NCBI GenBank assembly: GCA_003554465.1
Contig: PWGL01000030.1
Location: forward strand, 1 to 29,091
Length of the DNA stretch: 29,091 nucleotides
Origin: Candidatus Pacearchaeota archaeon
Lineage (GTDB): Archaea; Nanobdellota; Nanobdellia; Pacearchaeales; GW2011-AR1
Direction: 5' to 3'
The position numbers and the translations under genes are program-made. Positions 1 through 8,378 of this stretch are shown one piece after another (position 1 is the stretch's first letter; every line of letters begins with the position of its first letter). The notes under the pieces were generated by a model. That model worked only from the letters and a program-made list of their open reading frames with translations. It was not told where the DNA came from and did not search any database.

Positions 1-281
1 TAGCTTCAGGAGTTAGAGGATGGGCAGGAGATTGGGATGCGGTATGGGAAAATATAGAGCTGAGAGCTAAAGTTAAAGAAGAGTTAGTTAAAAAGGCTAA
101 TAAGATGAAAATTCCCGATATCATGGAGTCAAAATTTAATTGCAAGGCCAATATTGCTTTCCATGAAATTTCTGACAAAGTTAGAAAAGAGATAGGCCTA
201 CCAACTAAAGACAGGGTTTTTTCTGAATGGCAAGAATGGTTAAATAAAGAAGCAAAAAAATTGAAAAAGAGCAAAATATAA
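1..281 (+). CDS. C-terminal fragment, possible pilus-type secretion ATPase
   Basis: The open frame enters from the left edge (first full codon at 3) and ends with TAA at 279-281, giving 92 residues that are mostly helical, charged and lysine-rich at the end. There is no signal peptide or membrane segment. I do not recognise the fragment with certainty. The stretch around GWAGDWDAVWENIELRAKVK resembles, in arrangement only, the helical tail that follows the ATPase core in archaeal ArlI/CpaF-type secretion ATPases. The next gene on the same strand is the platform partner that such an ATPase needs. A 116-base gap with its own TATA-like element separates the two, so they may not be co-transcribed. 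The coding call is sound; the ATPase identity is inference from position and weak resemblance. Confidence 0.5.
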   Translation, partial: ASGVRGWAGDWDAVWENIELRAKVKEELVKKANKMKIPDIMESKFNCKANIAFHEISDKVRKEIGLPTKDRVFSEWQEWLNKEAKKLKKSKI

Positions 282-360
282 TTTCTTAAAATATAACAAA
301 TATTCAATTTAACTTTTTAATAATCTATCTTAAAGAACTGTTTTTTTGGGGACAGTAGAG

Positions 361-394
361 TTTTTAAATTAAGGGTTATATATATAAAAAGAGG
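361..394 (+). promoter_or_regulatory. Promoter and Shine-Dalgarno before the platform gene
   Basis: TTTTTAAATT at 361-370 lies about 32 bases before the ATG at 398, a suitable distance for an archaeal TATA box with a very short leader. A second AT run (376-390) is too close to the start codon to be the main box. GAGG at 391-394 is a good Shine-Dalgarno match four bases from the ATG and supports this start. Confidence 0.5.
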
Positions 395-397
395 AAA

Positions 398-2557
398 ATG
401 GATGATAAAAATTTAGAAGATATCTATAAAAAATATGGGAAGAAACTAGGAGAGTCTGTAGATACAACTAAACAGCCCGGTAAAAGTAAGGAAAATTTTA
501 GTAAGGAATATACCAGTTTTAAACAAGAAATGATGCCCAGACTTTCTAGGTATGAATCTTTATGTAAGTCTTTAGGGAATATAATTAAGATAAAGGTTGC
601 TGAAAAAGACAGGAAGAAAATTCAAAATTATTTAGATAGGGCACATTTAGATGTTACCCCTCCTCAGACAGTGGCTCTTGCTTTTGTATCAATGCTATTG
701 GTCTTGTTTTTTGGAGCTTTATTGTCGGCAGCAATATTTTTAATGACAGGGAATTTTCCTGCCCTATTTTTATTTTTAATGGTTATTCTTTCTTTATTTC
801 TTCTTTATTATTTTTATCAGATGCCTTCTCAGTTGGCTAATAGCTGGAGGTTAAAGGCTTCCTCTCAAATGGTTCCGGCTATACTTTATGTAGTGGCATA
901 TATGAAACATACTAGTAATTTTGAAAGGGCTATCCAATTTGCCGGAGAGCATTTGAAACCACCTTTGGCTATGGACTTGAGAAAGGTTTTTTGGGATGTT
1001 GAGACTGGTAGGTATAGCAAAATTCAGGAATCTTTAGATTCGTATTTAGAAGTTTGGAGAGATTATAACCCTGAATTTATAGAGGCTTTTCATCTTATAG
1101 AGTCTTCTTTATATGAGACTAGTGATGATAGGAGAGTAGAGGTTTTGGAGAAAGGTTTGCAGGTTATTTTGGACGGGGTATATGACAAGATGCTAAAGTA
1201 TTCTAGAGAAATTAGATCTCCACTAACTAATTTATATATGCTGGGGATCGTATTACCAACTCTGGGAATAGCATTATTACCTTTAGCTTCTACATTATTA
1301 GGAGGTGTTTTACAGTGGTATCATGTTTTTGTTTTATTCAACCTACTTATACCTTTTGGGGTTTTTTATATGACTAGTCAGGTTTTAATGAAAAGGCCCG
1401 GTGGTTATGGGGAGCAAGAGTTGCTTGAGAAAAATCCTTATTACTATCAATTCAAAAGCAAGAAACCCTATTTTATTGGTGCATTATTTTTTATCCCTTT
1501 TATAATTTTATCATTAATACCTTTCATTTTTAGGTATACTCCTGTACCTTCTTGGTTAGGTTTACAGGTAGATTATTCTTTTGAGGAAATAGGAATACCT
1601 TTTTTTGAGGGTATGAACTTATTTGGCTTTCTTCAGTCGGGAAGTGGTTTTGTTGGTCCCTTTGGCCTTTTTTCTGTTTTGTTAAGTTTATTTCTGCCAT
1701 TAGGAGCAGCTTTGTTTATTTCTTTTGTATATATTAAAAAATCTAAGAAGTTGATGGATGCAAGGAATGAGACCAAGAAACTTGAAAGCGAATTCACAAA
1801 TTCTTTATTTCAGTTGGGTAATAGATTAGGAAATGGTATTCCGGCAGAGATCGCTTTTGCTAAAGTTGCAGGCGCAACTAGAGGACAGACCACAGAAGGT
1901 TTCTTTAATACTGTCAATACCAATATACAACAGTTAGGAATGTCAGTTGATGAGGCAATATTTAATAATAATAGAGGGGCTATAATTTATTATCCTTCAT
2001 CTTTAATTTCTACATCCATGAAAATACTTGTTGAGTCTGTAAAGAGGGGTTTAGGAGTTGCAGCTAGATCTTTGATGTCGATTAGTCAGTATATTAAGAA
2101 TATAAATAATATTAATGAAAGATTGAGAGATTTATTGGCAGAGGTGGTTAGTGATATGAAAAGTAATATGACTTTTCTTGCACCTTTACTATCTGGGATT
2201 GTTGTGGGTTTGGGAACAATGATAACTATGATTTTGAATAGGTTAGAAATTATGTTTGAAGAGACAGGGGAGGCAGGGGGTATGGGGATGGATGTAGGAG
2301 CGATGTTACAGATTTTTGAGATTAGGGATATGATCCCCCCTTATTATATGCAGTTAGCTATTGGTTTTTACATAATACAGATTGTTTTTATATTGACAGC
2401 CACATTAGTTACTGTGGATGCAGGCCAAGATAAGCTTAGACAAACTTATGAGACCGGAAAAAACTTGCGTTCAGGAATTATTTTATATTTTATAATTGCC
2501 CTGGCATCAATACTTGGATTGTCAGGACTTGCTACTATTGCACTAGGAGGGATGTAA
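398..2557 (+). CDS. ArlJ/TadC-type pilus assembly platform membrane protein (T2SSF family)
   Basis: This 719-residue protein is the likely inner-membrane platform of a type IV pilus or archaellum-like machine, the part that couples the cytoplasmic ATPase to pilin assembly. A basic, lysine-rich cytoplasmic N-terminus (about 1-90) is followed by paired hydrophobic segments near 93-142. A helical cytoplasmic domain of T2SSF type spans about 145-270, with membrane segments near 275-330, 360-385 and 425-450. A second T2SSF-like helical domain lies about 455-600, and membrane segments near 600-620, 655-680 and 695-718 close the protein. Two T2SSF units with about nine membrane spans is the ArlJ/TadB-TadC plan; 719 residues is longer than most archaellum ArlJ proteins. 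It opens a same-strand run of prepilin genes. The start at 398 is backed by a GAGG ribosome site. Family call is firm; the exact pilus type is unknown. Confidence 0.85.
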   Translation: MDDKNLEDIYKKYGKKLGESVDTTKQPGKSKENFSKEYTSFKQEMMPRLSRYESLCKSLGNIIKIKVAEKDRKKIQNYLDRAHLDVTPPQTVALAFVSMLLVLFFGALLSAAIFLMTGNFPALFLFLMVILSLFLLYYFYQMPSQLANSWRLKASSQMVPAILYVVAYMKHTSNFERAIQFAGEHLKPPLAMDLRKVFWDVETGRYSKIQESLDSYLEVWRDYNPEFIEAFHLIESSLYETSDDRRVEVLEKGLQVILDGVYDKMLKYSREIRSPLTNLYMLGIVLPTLGIALLPLASTLLGGVLQWYHVFVLFNLLIPFGVFYMTSQVLMKRPGGYGEQELLEKNPYYYQFKSKKPYFIGALFFIPFIILSLIPFIFRYTPVPSWLGLQVDYSFEEIGIPFFEGMNLFGFLQSGSGFVGPFGLFSVLLSLFLPLGAALFISFVYIKKSKKLMDARNETKKLESEFTNSLFQLGNRLGNGIPAEIAFAKVAGATRGQTTEGFFNTVNTNIQQLGMSVDEAIFNNNRGAIIYYPSSLISTSMKILVESVKRGLGVAARSLMSISQYIKNINNINERLRDLLAEVVSDMKSNMTFLAPLLSGIVVGLGTMITMILNRLEIMFEETGEAGGMGMDVGAMLQIFEIRDMIPPYYMQLAIGFYIIQIVFILTATLVTVDAGQDKLRQTYETGKNLRSGIILYFIIALASILGLSGLATIALGGM

Positions 2558-2579
2558 CAATTAAATTTAATAATAGCAA

Positions 2580-2771
2580 ATGCCCTATAATTTTATGAAA
2601 ATGACAAATCTGAAAAAGAGGAAAAAAGGTAGTATAGAAAGAGATGTTTTGATTTGGTGGATTTTGATACTGATTGCATTTTTAATAGTTATTTCAGCAT
2701 TTCTTGGTTTTTCGGAAGCTGGTAGAGGTGCAATTGAACATATAAAAAATATATTCAGGTTCGGAATTTAA
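2580..2771 (+). CDS. Miniature prepilin-like protein, 63 aa
   Basis: A short basic leader ends in KRKKG, followed by a hydrophobic helix (about residues 24-44) and only some 19 residues of tail. This is the layout of a class III (type IV prepilin) signal peptide cut after the glycine, which would leave a mature peptide of about 46 residues starting SIERD. Position +3 is glutamate instead of the common +5. The protein is little more than the pilin helix, so it may be a minor or initiating subunit, or a small partner of the platform protein just upstream (22-base gap). The start could also be Met6 or Met8, which would give a leader of more usual length. It ends one base before the next ATG, so translational coupling is likely. 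No specific family is recognised. Confidence 0.72.
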   Translation: MPYNFMKMTNLKKRKKGSIERDVLIWWILILIAFLIVISAFLGFSEAGRGAIEHIKNIFRFGI

Positions 2772-2772
2772 A

Positions 2773-4698
2773 ATGATTAATAAAAAAGGTCAAAATTTAC
2801 CTGTCAATAAAATTATAGTTTTAGTTATAGGCCTGATTGTTCTTTTAGTATTTTTATTTTTCTTTCCAGGCATGAGAACTCTTATTTTTGATCATATTGA
2901 TGGTCTCCCCGAATATGAATATGACGATGAGCCTGTAGATTTATCAGATATAGATAGAGAGGCATTAGGAATTGGGGGTTGCAATGAAATAGTTGCTGTT
3001 ATTCATCATGAGGGGAAAGATGGTTTTATGGCAGGGATTGATGATTTTCTCGGGAGAGGTGATACTAGGGAGCTGTTTTTCTGGGATTTAAATGAGGATA
3101 AATTAATACCTACAAATGTTTTGATTAGGGCTAAGGACGAGAAAAATATGGATATTTTAGTTGAACCAGGAGAAGGTTTAACGGATGTATTTCGCGGAGA
3201 GATTGGAGATATTAAAAATGGTATTGTTAATTTAGAAGAAGATGTTATTGGAAGAAGAGGGGATTTTTCAGATTTAGATTTGGAGAATATAGGTACATGG
3301 GAGCTAATAAATTTTAACGGGGCAGAATATTTTCATGCCGGAGGAAGACATTTGTTTTGTAGGGATGAAATAATTGAGTCAGAAATGAGTTGTGACGAGA
3401 AGTGGGAATTCTTTAATCTAAAAAATAGAAATTACTCTTTAATTTTTGAAGGTGTTTGTGGTCCTGATTACGATAATAGATGGGATTTCGGAGAGTTAGA
3501 TGGGGGAGAGTGTTGCATAGAGGTTTCAAATGATTATAAGATAACAGAAAGAGATAGCGATAAATGGAGGTGGACCGAAAGCCAGGTCACTGGAGATACA
3601 AAAGCAATTTTTAAATGGTGTGACAAAGATTTAATAGATGATATAAAAGAAGTATCACTTATTTATCATTTTGGACAAGGAAGATGGGCAGTAGGGTTAG
3701 AACCATGGGAAGAAAGAAATAAAATATTTTATTATTTAGGAGGTCTTTCTTGTAGAAATCCTATAGGGCATACCACAGAATGGAATATTTATGACTGTGA
3801 TAATGGGGGAGGAATTGGGATAGGATATGAAGGTAGTGTTAAAGTTAAAGAAGGGCATGTTTGTGAAGAATATGCAGAAGACATAGAAATAAAAGATGAA
3901 TATGACAAAATTAAAAATTTAATTATTAATAATAGATTTTCCTTGAAAAGAGATGGAGAGTTCGTAATTAGAAATCTTTGCTCATATTCAAATCACAATA
4001 CAAGAAAAATAGGGGTAAAATTTAAGAGGTCTTATTGGTGGGATGGAGAGGTGGAGTTTTATTGGGATGCTAGAAAAAATGAGGTAAGAATATATGGGGA
4101 AGATGCAGAGGGTGGTCGGGGAGACCATTTTATTAATTATAATGGGGATGAATTTAGGGAAAGGTTGGATGGAGATTTTGATAAAGAGGTTTTTAATAAT
4201 GTTAAAGGGAAGCAAAATAATTTAGCCATAGGTTATATCCTAAGGGCGGAATCTTTTGAAAATTTCCTAAATAATTTGGTTGATAAATCAATAACTAATG
4301 ATTATTTGGAGGTTAAAATAAATGAGGATTGGAGATTTGTAGAATTTCAAGATATGAAAAAGTTTATTGAAGAAGACGAACCTAATTATATTGAAGACTG
4401 GGTAAATCCCGGATATTGTAAAATGGAAGAAACAGCATACGGGTGGGATACAAATAGTGATGGAAATTATGAAAAAAGCATAGTAACCAAAGATGGGGAG
4501 ATATGTTTAGAGGGGGAAGAGGAAATATGTGGGAAAACTTGTTTTTGCAAGGAAAATTTTAAAGATGGAGACAAATTAACAATTAGTATGCCTCAAAGAA
4601 GAAGAACTGAGGTCTATAATATAAATAGGGTAGATATTGAAGACAAAATATATTTGCGATTACGAGAGCATGATGTTATACAACGGGGTTCAGAATAA
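2773..4698 (+). CDS. Giant prepilin-like protein with a cysteine-rich ectodomain, 641 aa
   Basis: The N-terminus MINKKG followed by QNLPVNK and a hydrophobic helix (about 14-32) is a class III prepilin signal with a six-residue leader. The rest, about 600 residues, is predicted to lie outside the membrane. It is acidic and rich in aromatic residues, glycine and asparagine, with about sixteen cysteines, including a CC pair near residue 248 and a cluster ending CGKTCFC near 610. That suggests a disulfide-stabilised surface domain. Known pilins are mostly 100-250 residues, so this looks like a very large minor pilin or tip adhesin. I recognise no enzymatic motif. The ATG begins one base after the stop of the preceding gene, pointing to an operon. 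Confidence 0.75.
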   Translation: MINKKGQNLPVNKIIVLVIGLIVLLVFLFFFPGMRTLIFDHIDGLPEYEYDDEPVDLSDIDREALGIGGCNEIVAVIHHEGKDGFMAGIDDFLGRGDTRELFFWDLNEDKLIPTNVLIRAKDEKNMDILVEPGEGLTDVFRGEIGDIKNGIVNLEEDVIGRRGDFSDLDLENIGTWELINFNGAEYFHAGGRHLFCRDEIIESEMSCDEKWEFFNLKNRNYSLIFEGVCGPDYDNRWDFGELDGGECCIEVSNDYKITERDSDKWRWTESQVTGDTKAIFKWCDKDLIDDIKEVSLIYHFGQGRWAVGLEPWEERNKIFYYLGGLSCRNPIGHTTEWNIYDCDNGGGIGIGYEGSVKVKEGHVCEEYAEDIEIKDEYDKIKNLIINNRFSLKRDGEFVIRNLCSYSNHNTRKIGVKFKRSYWWDGEVEFYWDARKNEVRIYGEDAEGGRGDHFINYNGDEFRERLDGDFDKEVFNNVKGKQNNLAIGYILRAESFENFLNNLVDKSITNDYLEVKINEDWRFVEFQDMKKFIEEDEPNYIEDWVNPGYCKMEETAYGWDTNSDGNYEKSIVTKDGEICLEGEEEICGKTCFCKENFKDGDKLTISMPQRRRTEVYNINRVDIEDKIYLRLREHDVIQRGSE

Positions 4699-4718
4699 AA
4701 ACAATTTTTAGAATAAAA

Positions 4719-5495
4719 ATGAGAAAACAAAATAAAAAATCTATGTTGTTGCCGGAAGAAGTTTTAAACCTACTTATAGCAGTAGTGGTAATTTTATTAC
4801 TGGTTCTTTTGTCTTATCAACTTTATGGGATTTTCTTTAGGAAAACAGAGATAGAACAAGCTAGGGCGAATTTAGATAGGATATCTAGTAAAGTGGAGTT
4901 GATGGAAGAGGAGGATGAGGTAGAGGTTTTGATAACCAATCCTTTAGAATGGCATTTGTTTTTTTATGACGATAAGTTTTTTTCAAAACAATGTGAAAAA
5001 TTTGAAGATGAAGGTTTATCAATAAGTAGTGGATTTGTAGAAGATTATTGTAATAAACCTCTTTCGAAGTGCGAAGATAAGGTTTGCATCTGTTTTTGCT
5101 CTCAGGAGTATATGAATTGTCCAGAAGATGAGATGGTATGTGAAAAATTTGAAGGAGATGTAGATATAAATATTTATGAAGGGTTGGAACAGGAAAAATT
5201 TAGAGATTTTGGGGGTAATGACCCTCTTTTATTTTGTTGTTCTGAGGAGGGAAAATATAATGTTTTTGTATCATCTTTACTTCCGGATGGGGAGGATATG
5301 TTTGCCTTAGATTTTTGTGATTATAGTCGTGGAGCGATAGATTATTTTATGCCTGAACAAAGAAGCCTATCTGAAGGTGATCAAATATTCAATTTAAAGA
5401 TAAGTAAATTAAGTGGTGAGAGGAGAAGAACAATTTTTTCGTGTGAAAAACCAGATCCGGACCCATGGAATGGGCCACTTCCTAGTACCGCGTAA
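4719..5495 (+). CDS. Prepilin-like protein with cysteine-rich ectodomain, 258 aa
   Basis: The leader MRKQNKKS is followed by MLLPEEV and a strongly hydrophobic helix (about residues 15-37). If archaeal prepilin peptidase cuts after Ser8, the mature chain has glutamate at +5, the residue most conserved in type IV pilins. This is the only member of the array with the classical +5 glutamate next to a clear KK-type site, although serine replaces the usual glycine. The ectodomain (about 40-258) is acidic and has twelve cysteines, many clustered at about 106-142, including CICFC and a later CC. A disulfide-rich head domain is likely. The gene follows the 641-residue member after 20 bases. Function beyond pilin-like anchoring is not recognised. 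Confidence 0.7.
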   Translation: MRKQNKKSMLLPEEVLNLLIAVVVILLLVLLSYQLYGIFFRKTEIEQARANLDRISSKVELMEEEDEVEVLITNPLEWHLFFYDDKFFSKQCEKFEDEGLSISSGFVEDYCNKPLSKCEDKVCICFCSQEYMNCPEDEMVCEKFEGDVDINIYEGLEQEKFRDFGGNDPLLFCCSEEGKYNVFVSSLLPDGEDMFALDFCDYSRGAIDYFMPEQRSLSEGDQIFNLKISKLSGERRRTIFSCEKPDPDPWNGPLPSTA

Positions 5496-5529
5496 TAAAA
5501 TAAGGGGTAGAAAAAGCAATAATTTAAAA

Positions 5530-5646
5530 ATGAAAAATAAAAAAGGGCAAATGGAATGGCTTTTCAAAATATTATTATGGATAGTTGTAATAGGCATACT
5601 GCTTGGAGGGTTATATTTTATGTTTGAAAGTCTAGGTGTAATATAA
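5530..5646 (+). CDS. Minimal prepilin-like peptide, 38 aa
   Basis: The frame encodes MKNKKG, then QMEWLFK, a hydrophobic helix of about 18 residues and a short tail ending SLGVI. It is a complete class III signal peptide plus transmembrane segment with essentially no ectodomain; after cleavage the peptide would be 32 residues. The same frame extends upstream to 5413, but that extension overlaps the preceding gene, and the KKG site six residues from the internal ATG matches the other members of the array, so 5530 is the preferred start. Such a peptide might act in pilus initiation, as a small platform partner or as a regulator. It is short, but the signature matches its neighbours closely. Confidence 0.65.
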   Translation: MKNKKGQMEWLFKILLWIVVIGILLGGLYFMFESLGVI

Positions 5647-5654
5647 ATATAAAA

Positions 5655-5664
5655 ATATTTAAAT
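5655..5664 (+). promoter_or_regulatory. TATA-like element before the 366-aa prepilin-like gene
   Basis: ATATTTAAAT at 5655-5664 is centred about 22 bases before the ATG at 5682, where an archaeal TATA box for a leaderless transcript would lie. It may provide an internal promoter in the pilus locus. The region is AT-rich, so chance occurrence is possible. Confidence 0.3.
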
Positions 5665-5681
5665 GTTTAAATACTGTTTTT

Positions 5682-6782
5682 ATGGGTAAAAAGATAAAAA
5701 TGAAAAAAGAAAAAATTAAAAGTTTTAATGTAAGGAATTTGTTAAGGAATGAGAGAGGGGAGATATCTCTTAAAATATTAGTAACTTTTATTTTATTATT
5801 AGTAAGTTTTGGAGTTATATTGTGGTCTTTATATGGTTTTATAACAGGGCCTATTATTGATAGAGAAACTTGTCACCAGTCAGTTATATATAGGGGAACT
5901 CTTCCTGCATTTGGAGGGATGAAAGAGTTTGTCCCTTTAAAATGCAAGGAGGCAAAATATTGTGTTACTGGCGATCTTTTTGGAGGGGATTGTGAGGAAT
6001 TTGCAGGGCATGATGATGTATTCAATATGAGGGTAAGCAATAAAAGAGATATAGAGAAGTTTTTAGCTAGAGAAGTTTTAGATTGCTGGAAAACTATGGG
6101 AGAAGGTAAAGTGTCGTTAATAACTGATTGGATGACACAAACTTATGGTTTTGGAGGGGGGGACATAACTTCTTCATGCACAATATGTTCAAGAGTTGCT
6201 TTTGATGAGGACAGCTTAAAAGATAAAGGTATAAATTACGAAGAGATAGATTTGTTCACTTATATGTTGACTCATCGTCCGCCTGGAAAAGATTATAATT
6301 ATTTTGAAGAGATAGGTGAAAGTGGAGATATTTCTATTAGTGAGATAGGTCATGAAGAAGTTAGTGAAGCTTTTAAAGAGCTTGATGAAGGGGATTATGA
6401 TATAGATGATATTGAAGATCCTGATGAAGAAGAAATAGGTCAAATGGCTATAATGTTTATGCAGATCGAAGCTCCAAATTACGGGGATGTTTTAGAAAAT
6501 ACTATGAAAACAGCTGCTGTGGGGGGTACAGGGAGTTTTTTAGTTGCTCCTATTGCTACTGTTAAAGCTGTAGCTAAATCTGCAGCGGTTATTCCTGCGG
6601 TAGTATTAGGGATAGGTTTTCAACAAACAAATGTAGCAATACAGAGAGGTATTTCGGCAGGTTATTGCGGAGATATTGCGGTGGGAGATGATGCAAGGAC
6701 AGGATGTTCTGTTGTCAGGGTTACAGGTTATGATGCTGATAGTATAGGGGATTATTGCTCTATAGTTGAATCCATTTCTTGA
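5682..6782 (+). CDS. Prepilin-like protein with cysteine-rich ectodomain, 366 aa
   Basis: A 27-residue basic leader ends NERG and is followed by EISLKIL and a hydrophobic helix (about 31-53). This is a prepilin-type signal in which arginine-glycine replaces lysine-glycine and glutamate is at +1. The leader is longer than in its neighbours; Met7 (5700) is an alternative start. The ectodomain has about ten cysteines, including CTIC near residue 167, an acidic run around 225-250, and a second weakly hydrophobic Ala/Val/Gly-rich stretch (about 272-308) that could be a buried helix or a second membrane segment. No family is recognised. Its position between small and mid-sized prepilins argues that it belongs to the same apparatus. 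Confidence 0.68.
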   Translation: MGKKIKMKKEKIKSFNVRNLLRNERGEISLKILVTFILLLVSFGVILWSLYGFITGPIIDRETCHQSVIYRGTLPAFGGMKEFVPLKCKEAKYCVTGDLFGGDCEEFAGHDDVFNMRVSNKRDIEKFLAREVLDCWKTMGEGKVSLITDWMTQTYGFGGGDITSSCTICSRVAFDEDSLKDKGINYEEIDLFTYMLTHRPPGKDYNYFEEIGESGDISISEIGHEEVSEAFKELDEGDYDIDDIEDPDEEEIGQMAIMFMQIEAPNYGDVLENTMKTAAVGGTGSFLVAPIATVKAVAKSAAVIPAVVLGIGFQQTNVAIQRGISAGYCGDIAVGDDARTGCSVVRVTGYDADSIGDYCSIVESIS

Positions 6783-6823
6783 TAAAACATTAAATTTATT
6801 AACTTTCTTTTCATTTTGCGATT

Positions 6824-7204
6824 ATGGGACTAGATAAAAAAGGGGTAATCTATAAGGATGTAATATTTTTAGTTTTAAATTTAGTTTTCTTTTCTATTTT
6901 AATGATTTTTATTTTTTCAAGTTCTAGCTCTGCAGGAACCTATGAGCAGGCATATTCCAAACAAATAACTATGCTAATAAATAGTGCTAGACCTAATACA
7001 AATATCACTTTAGATGTAACAGATCTGGATGAAGAGTATGAAAATAGGGGAATTTTGGAAATGTTTAAAGTTGATAAAAATGAGGTTATTGTTAGTTTGT
7101 CAGGAAGAAGAGAGTATAGATATTCTTTTTTTTCAGATTATGATGTAGAGCTAAGATCAAGAACTGAAGGAGGAAATTCTTATTTAGTAATAATTATAAA
7201 ATGA
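6824..7204 (+). CDS. Prepilin-like protein, 126 aa
   Basis: The leader MGLDKKG is followed by VIYKDVI and a long hydrophobic helix (about 13-32) with an SSSSSAG linker after it. The remaining 90 residues have alternating polar and hydrophobic stretches compatible with a small beta-rich pilin head. Unlike most members of the array it contains no cysteine. Aspartate is at +5. The next gene overlaps its stop by four bases (ATGA at 7201), so the two are translationally coupled. The size and plan are those of an ordinary minor pilin. Confidence 0.72.
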   Translation: MGLDKKGVIYKDVIFLVLNLVFFSILMIFIFSSSSSAGTYEQAYSKQITMLINSARPNTNITLDVTDLDEEYENRGILEMFKVDKNEVIVSLSGRREYRYSFFSDYDVELRSRTEGGNSYLVIIIK

Positions 7205-7683
7205 TAATGAAAAGTAAAAAAGGTGGTGAGAAATATCTCAGTATTTGGTGGTTTTTTGTCTTGATCATAATTGCTATTGGGATAGTTATAGGCGTGACAA
7301 TATTTAGTGTTAGAGAGGTTAGTGTTAAAGGTGTGGAATCTGATATTTTAGTTACTAGGATTGTAGATTGCATTATCGATAATGGCCATATAGACCAGGA
7401 ATTTTTAACCGGGGAATTTAATCTTTTTGAAAGCTGTCGTATAAGTAAAGAGGTTGTTGATGAAGGAGGAGATTATTATCTTGAGATTTCTAAGAAAGAA
7501 GAAGATTATCTTTATAGGTATGGGGTTCCTTCTATAAAAGAGCAGTGTGATATAGGGATATATGAAAGGGAGGCTCCAGAGTGTATCACTAAGAACATTT
7601 TGGGTTTGAACGATGAAAAAGAAAAGGTAATTTTGACAATTACTGCTGGAAGTAAACAACAAGGTTCGAGGACTTCAAAATGA
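7201..7683 (+). CDS. Prepilin-like protein, 160 aa
   Basis: The leader MIMKSKKG is followed by GEKYLSIWW and a hydrophobic helix (about 15-36). The head (about 40-160) has five or so cysteines spread along it and an acidic-to-basic alternation typical of small secreted domains. The start overlaps the preceding stop in ATGA, and its own stop overlaps the next start in the same way (ATGA at 7680). Three prepilin-like genes are therefore strung together by overlapping start and stop codons, which suggests fixed stoichiometry. No specific family is recognised. Confidence 0.72.
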   Translation: MIMKSKKGGEKYLSIWWFFVLIIIAIGIVIGVTIFSVREVSVKGVESDILVTRIVDCIIDNGHIDQEFLTGEFNLFESCRISKEVVDEGGDYYLEISKKEEDYLYRYGVPSIKEQCDIGIYEREAPECITKNILGLNDEKEKVILTITAGSKQQGSRTSK

Positions 7684-8378
7684 AAAAAGGACAAATTGGC
7701 TCAGGGTTGAGTTGGGTAGCAGGATTTTTGGTTATTTTTTTCATAATGGTTTTGTTTGCATCTTCTATTGTTATTATTGCTGGGACAAGAACTATAGATG
7801 AAAGGGCTAGAGACGAAATTTTGTTTGAAGAAGGTAGTAGCGGAGAGTTAATTGAGATTAAAACAATTATAGCATTAATTAATAGCGAAGTGGGGGATTG
7901 TTTTTGGGTAGATAATGATTTTAATAATGTCGTTAGCCAGGATTTTTGGGATAACTATGATAGGGAGTCTACTTATTTTGATTTGCTAGAAGATATTTCT
8001 ATAATACAACCTCCAAGAGATATCCTCCCTAAATATCTATATGTGGGAAGTAGTTATTTATATAGTCCAGGAGTTGGTATAGAACATTACCTTCCGGTAG
8101 GAAGAATTTTGTCAGGAGAATATTATCCTGAAGCTCAAAGAGCAAATGTTTTATTATTTTCAAGATGTCTTTCAAGAGAATTTGATAATAATAATCTTTA
8201 TCCCAGATATATTGAGGTGGGATTGAGAGATGGAAAAAAATTAAAATTAGGAGATACTCGTCATTTAGGTGTTTCAACACATGGATATGTAGACTTATTT
8301 TTTGAATCAGAAGGAACAATATCTTATATAAATATGTCTTACTCAAATAAAGATTTAATTTATGAAAATGATGATTAA
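7680..8378 (+). CDS. Prepilin-like protein, 232 aa
   Basis: The leader is only four residues, MKKG, followed by QIGSGLSW and a hydrophobic helix (about 12-35). The ectodomain (about 40-232) carries an early acidic helix and two cysteines, at about 79 and 165, far fewer than in its larger neighbours. The C-terminal part is rich in tyrosine and aspartate. The start overlaps the upstream stop by four bases, and its end overlaps the next gene by 17 bases, so it sits firmly in the operon. I see no enzymatic motif. Minor pilin or pseudopilin is the best guess. Confidence 0.72.
   Translation: MKKGQIGSGLSWVAGFLVIFFIMVLFASSIVIIAGTRTIDERARDEILFEEGSSGELIEIKTIIALINSEVGDCFWVDNDFNNVVSQDFWDNYDRESTYFDLLEDISIIQPPRDILPKYLYVGSSYLYSPGVGIEHYLPVGRILSGEYYPEAQRANVLLFSRCLSREFDNNNLYPRYIEVGLRDGKKLKLGDTRHLGVSTHGYVDLFFESEGTISYINMSYSNKDLIYENDD

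Noticed and set aside
337..356. Inverted repeat ACTGT...ACAGT before the platform gene
   Set aside because: Five-base arms around a 10-base T/G loop are expected by chance in AT-rich DNA, and no second copy was seen near other pilus genes.
3988..4215. Antisense open frame inside the 641-residue prepilin gene
   Set aside because: It is phenylalanine/isoleucine/proline-rich, as expected for the reverse of an Asp/Glu/Gly-rich coding strand, with no ribosome site and no conserved motif.
5413..5529. Upstream extension of the 38-residue prepilin-like frame
   Set aside because: It overlaps the preceding gene by more than 80 bases, and the extension would put the KKG site far from the N-terminus, unlike all neighbours.
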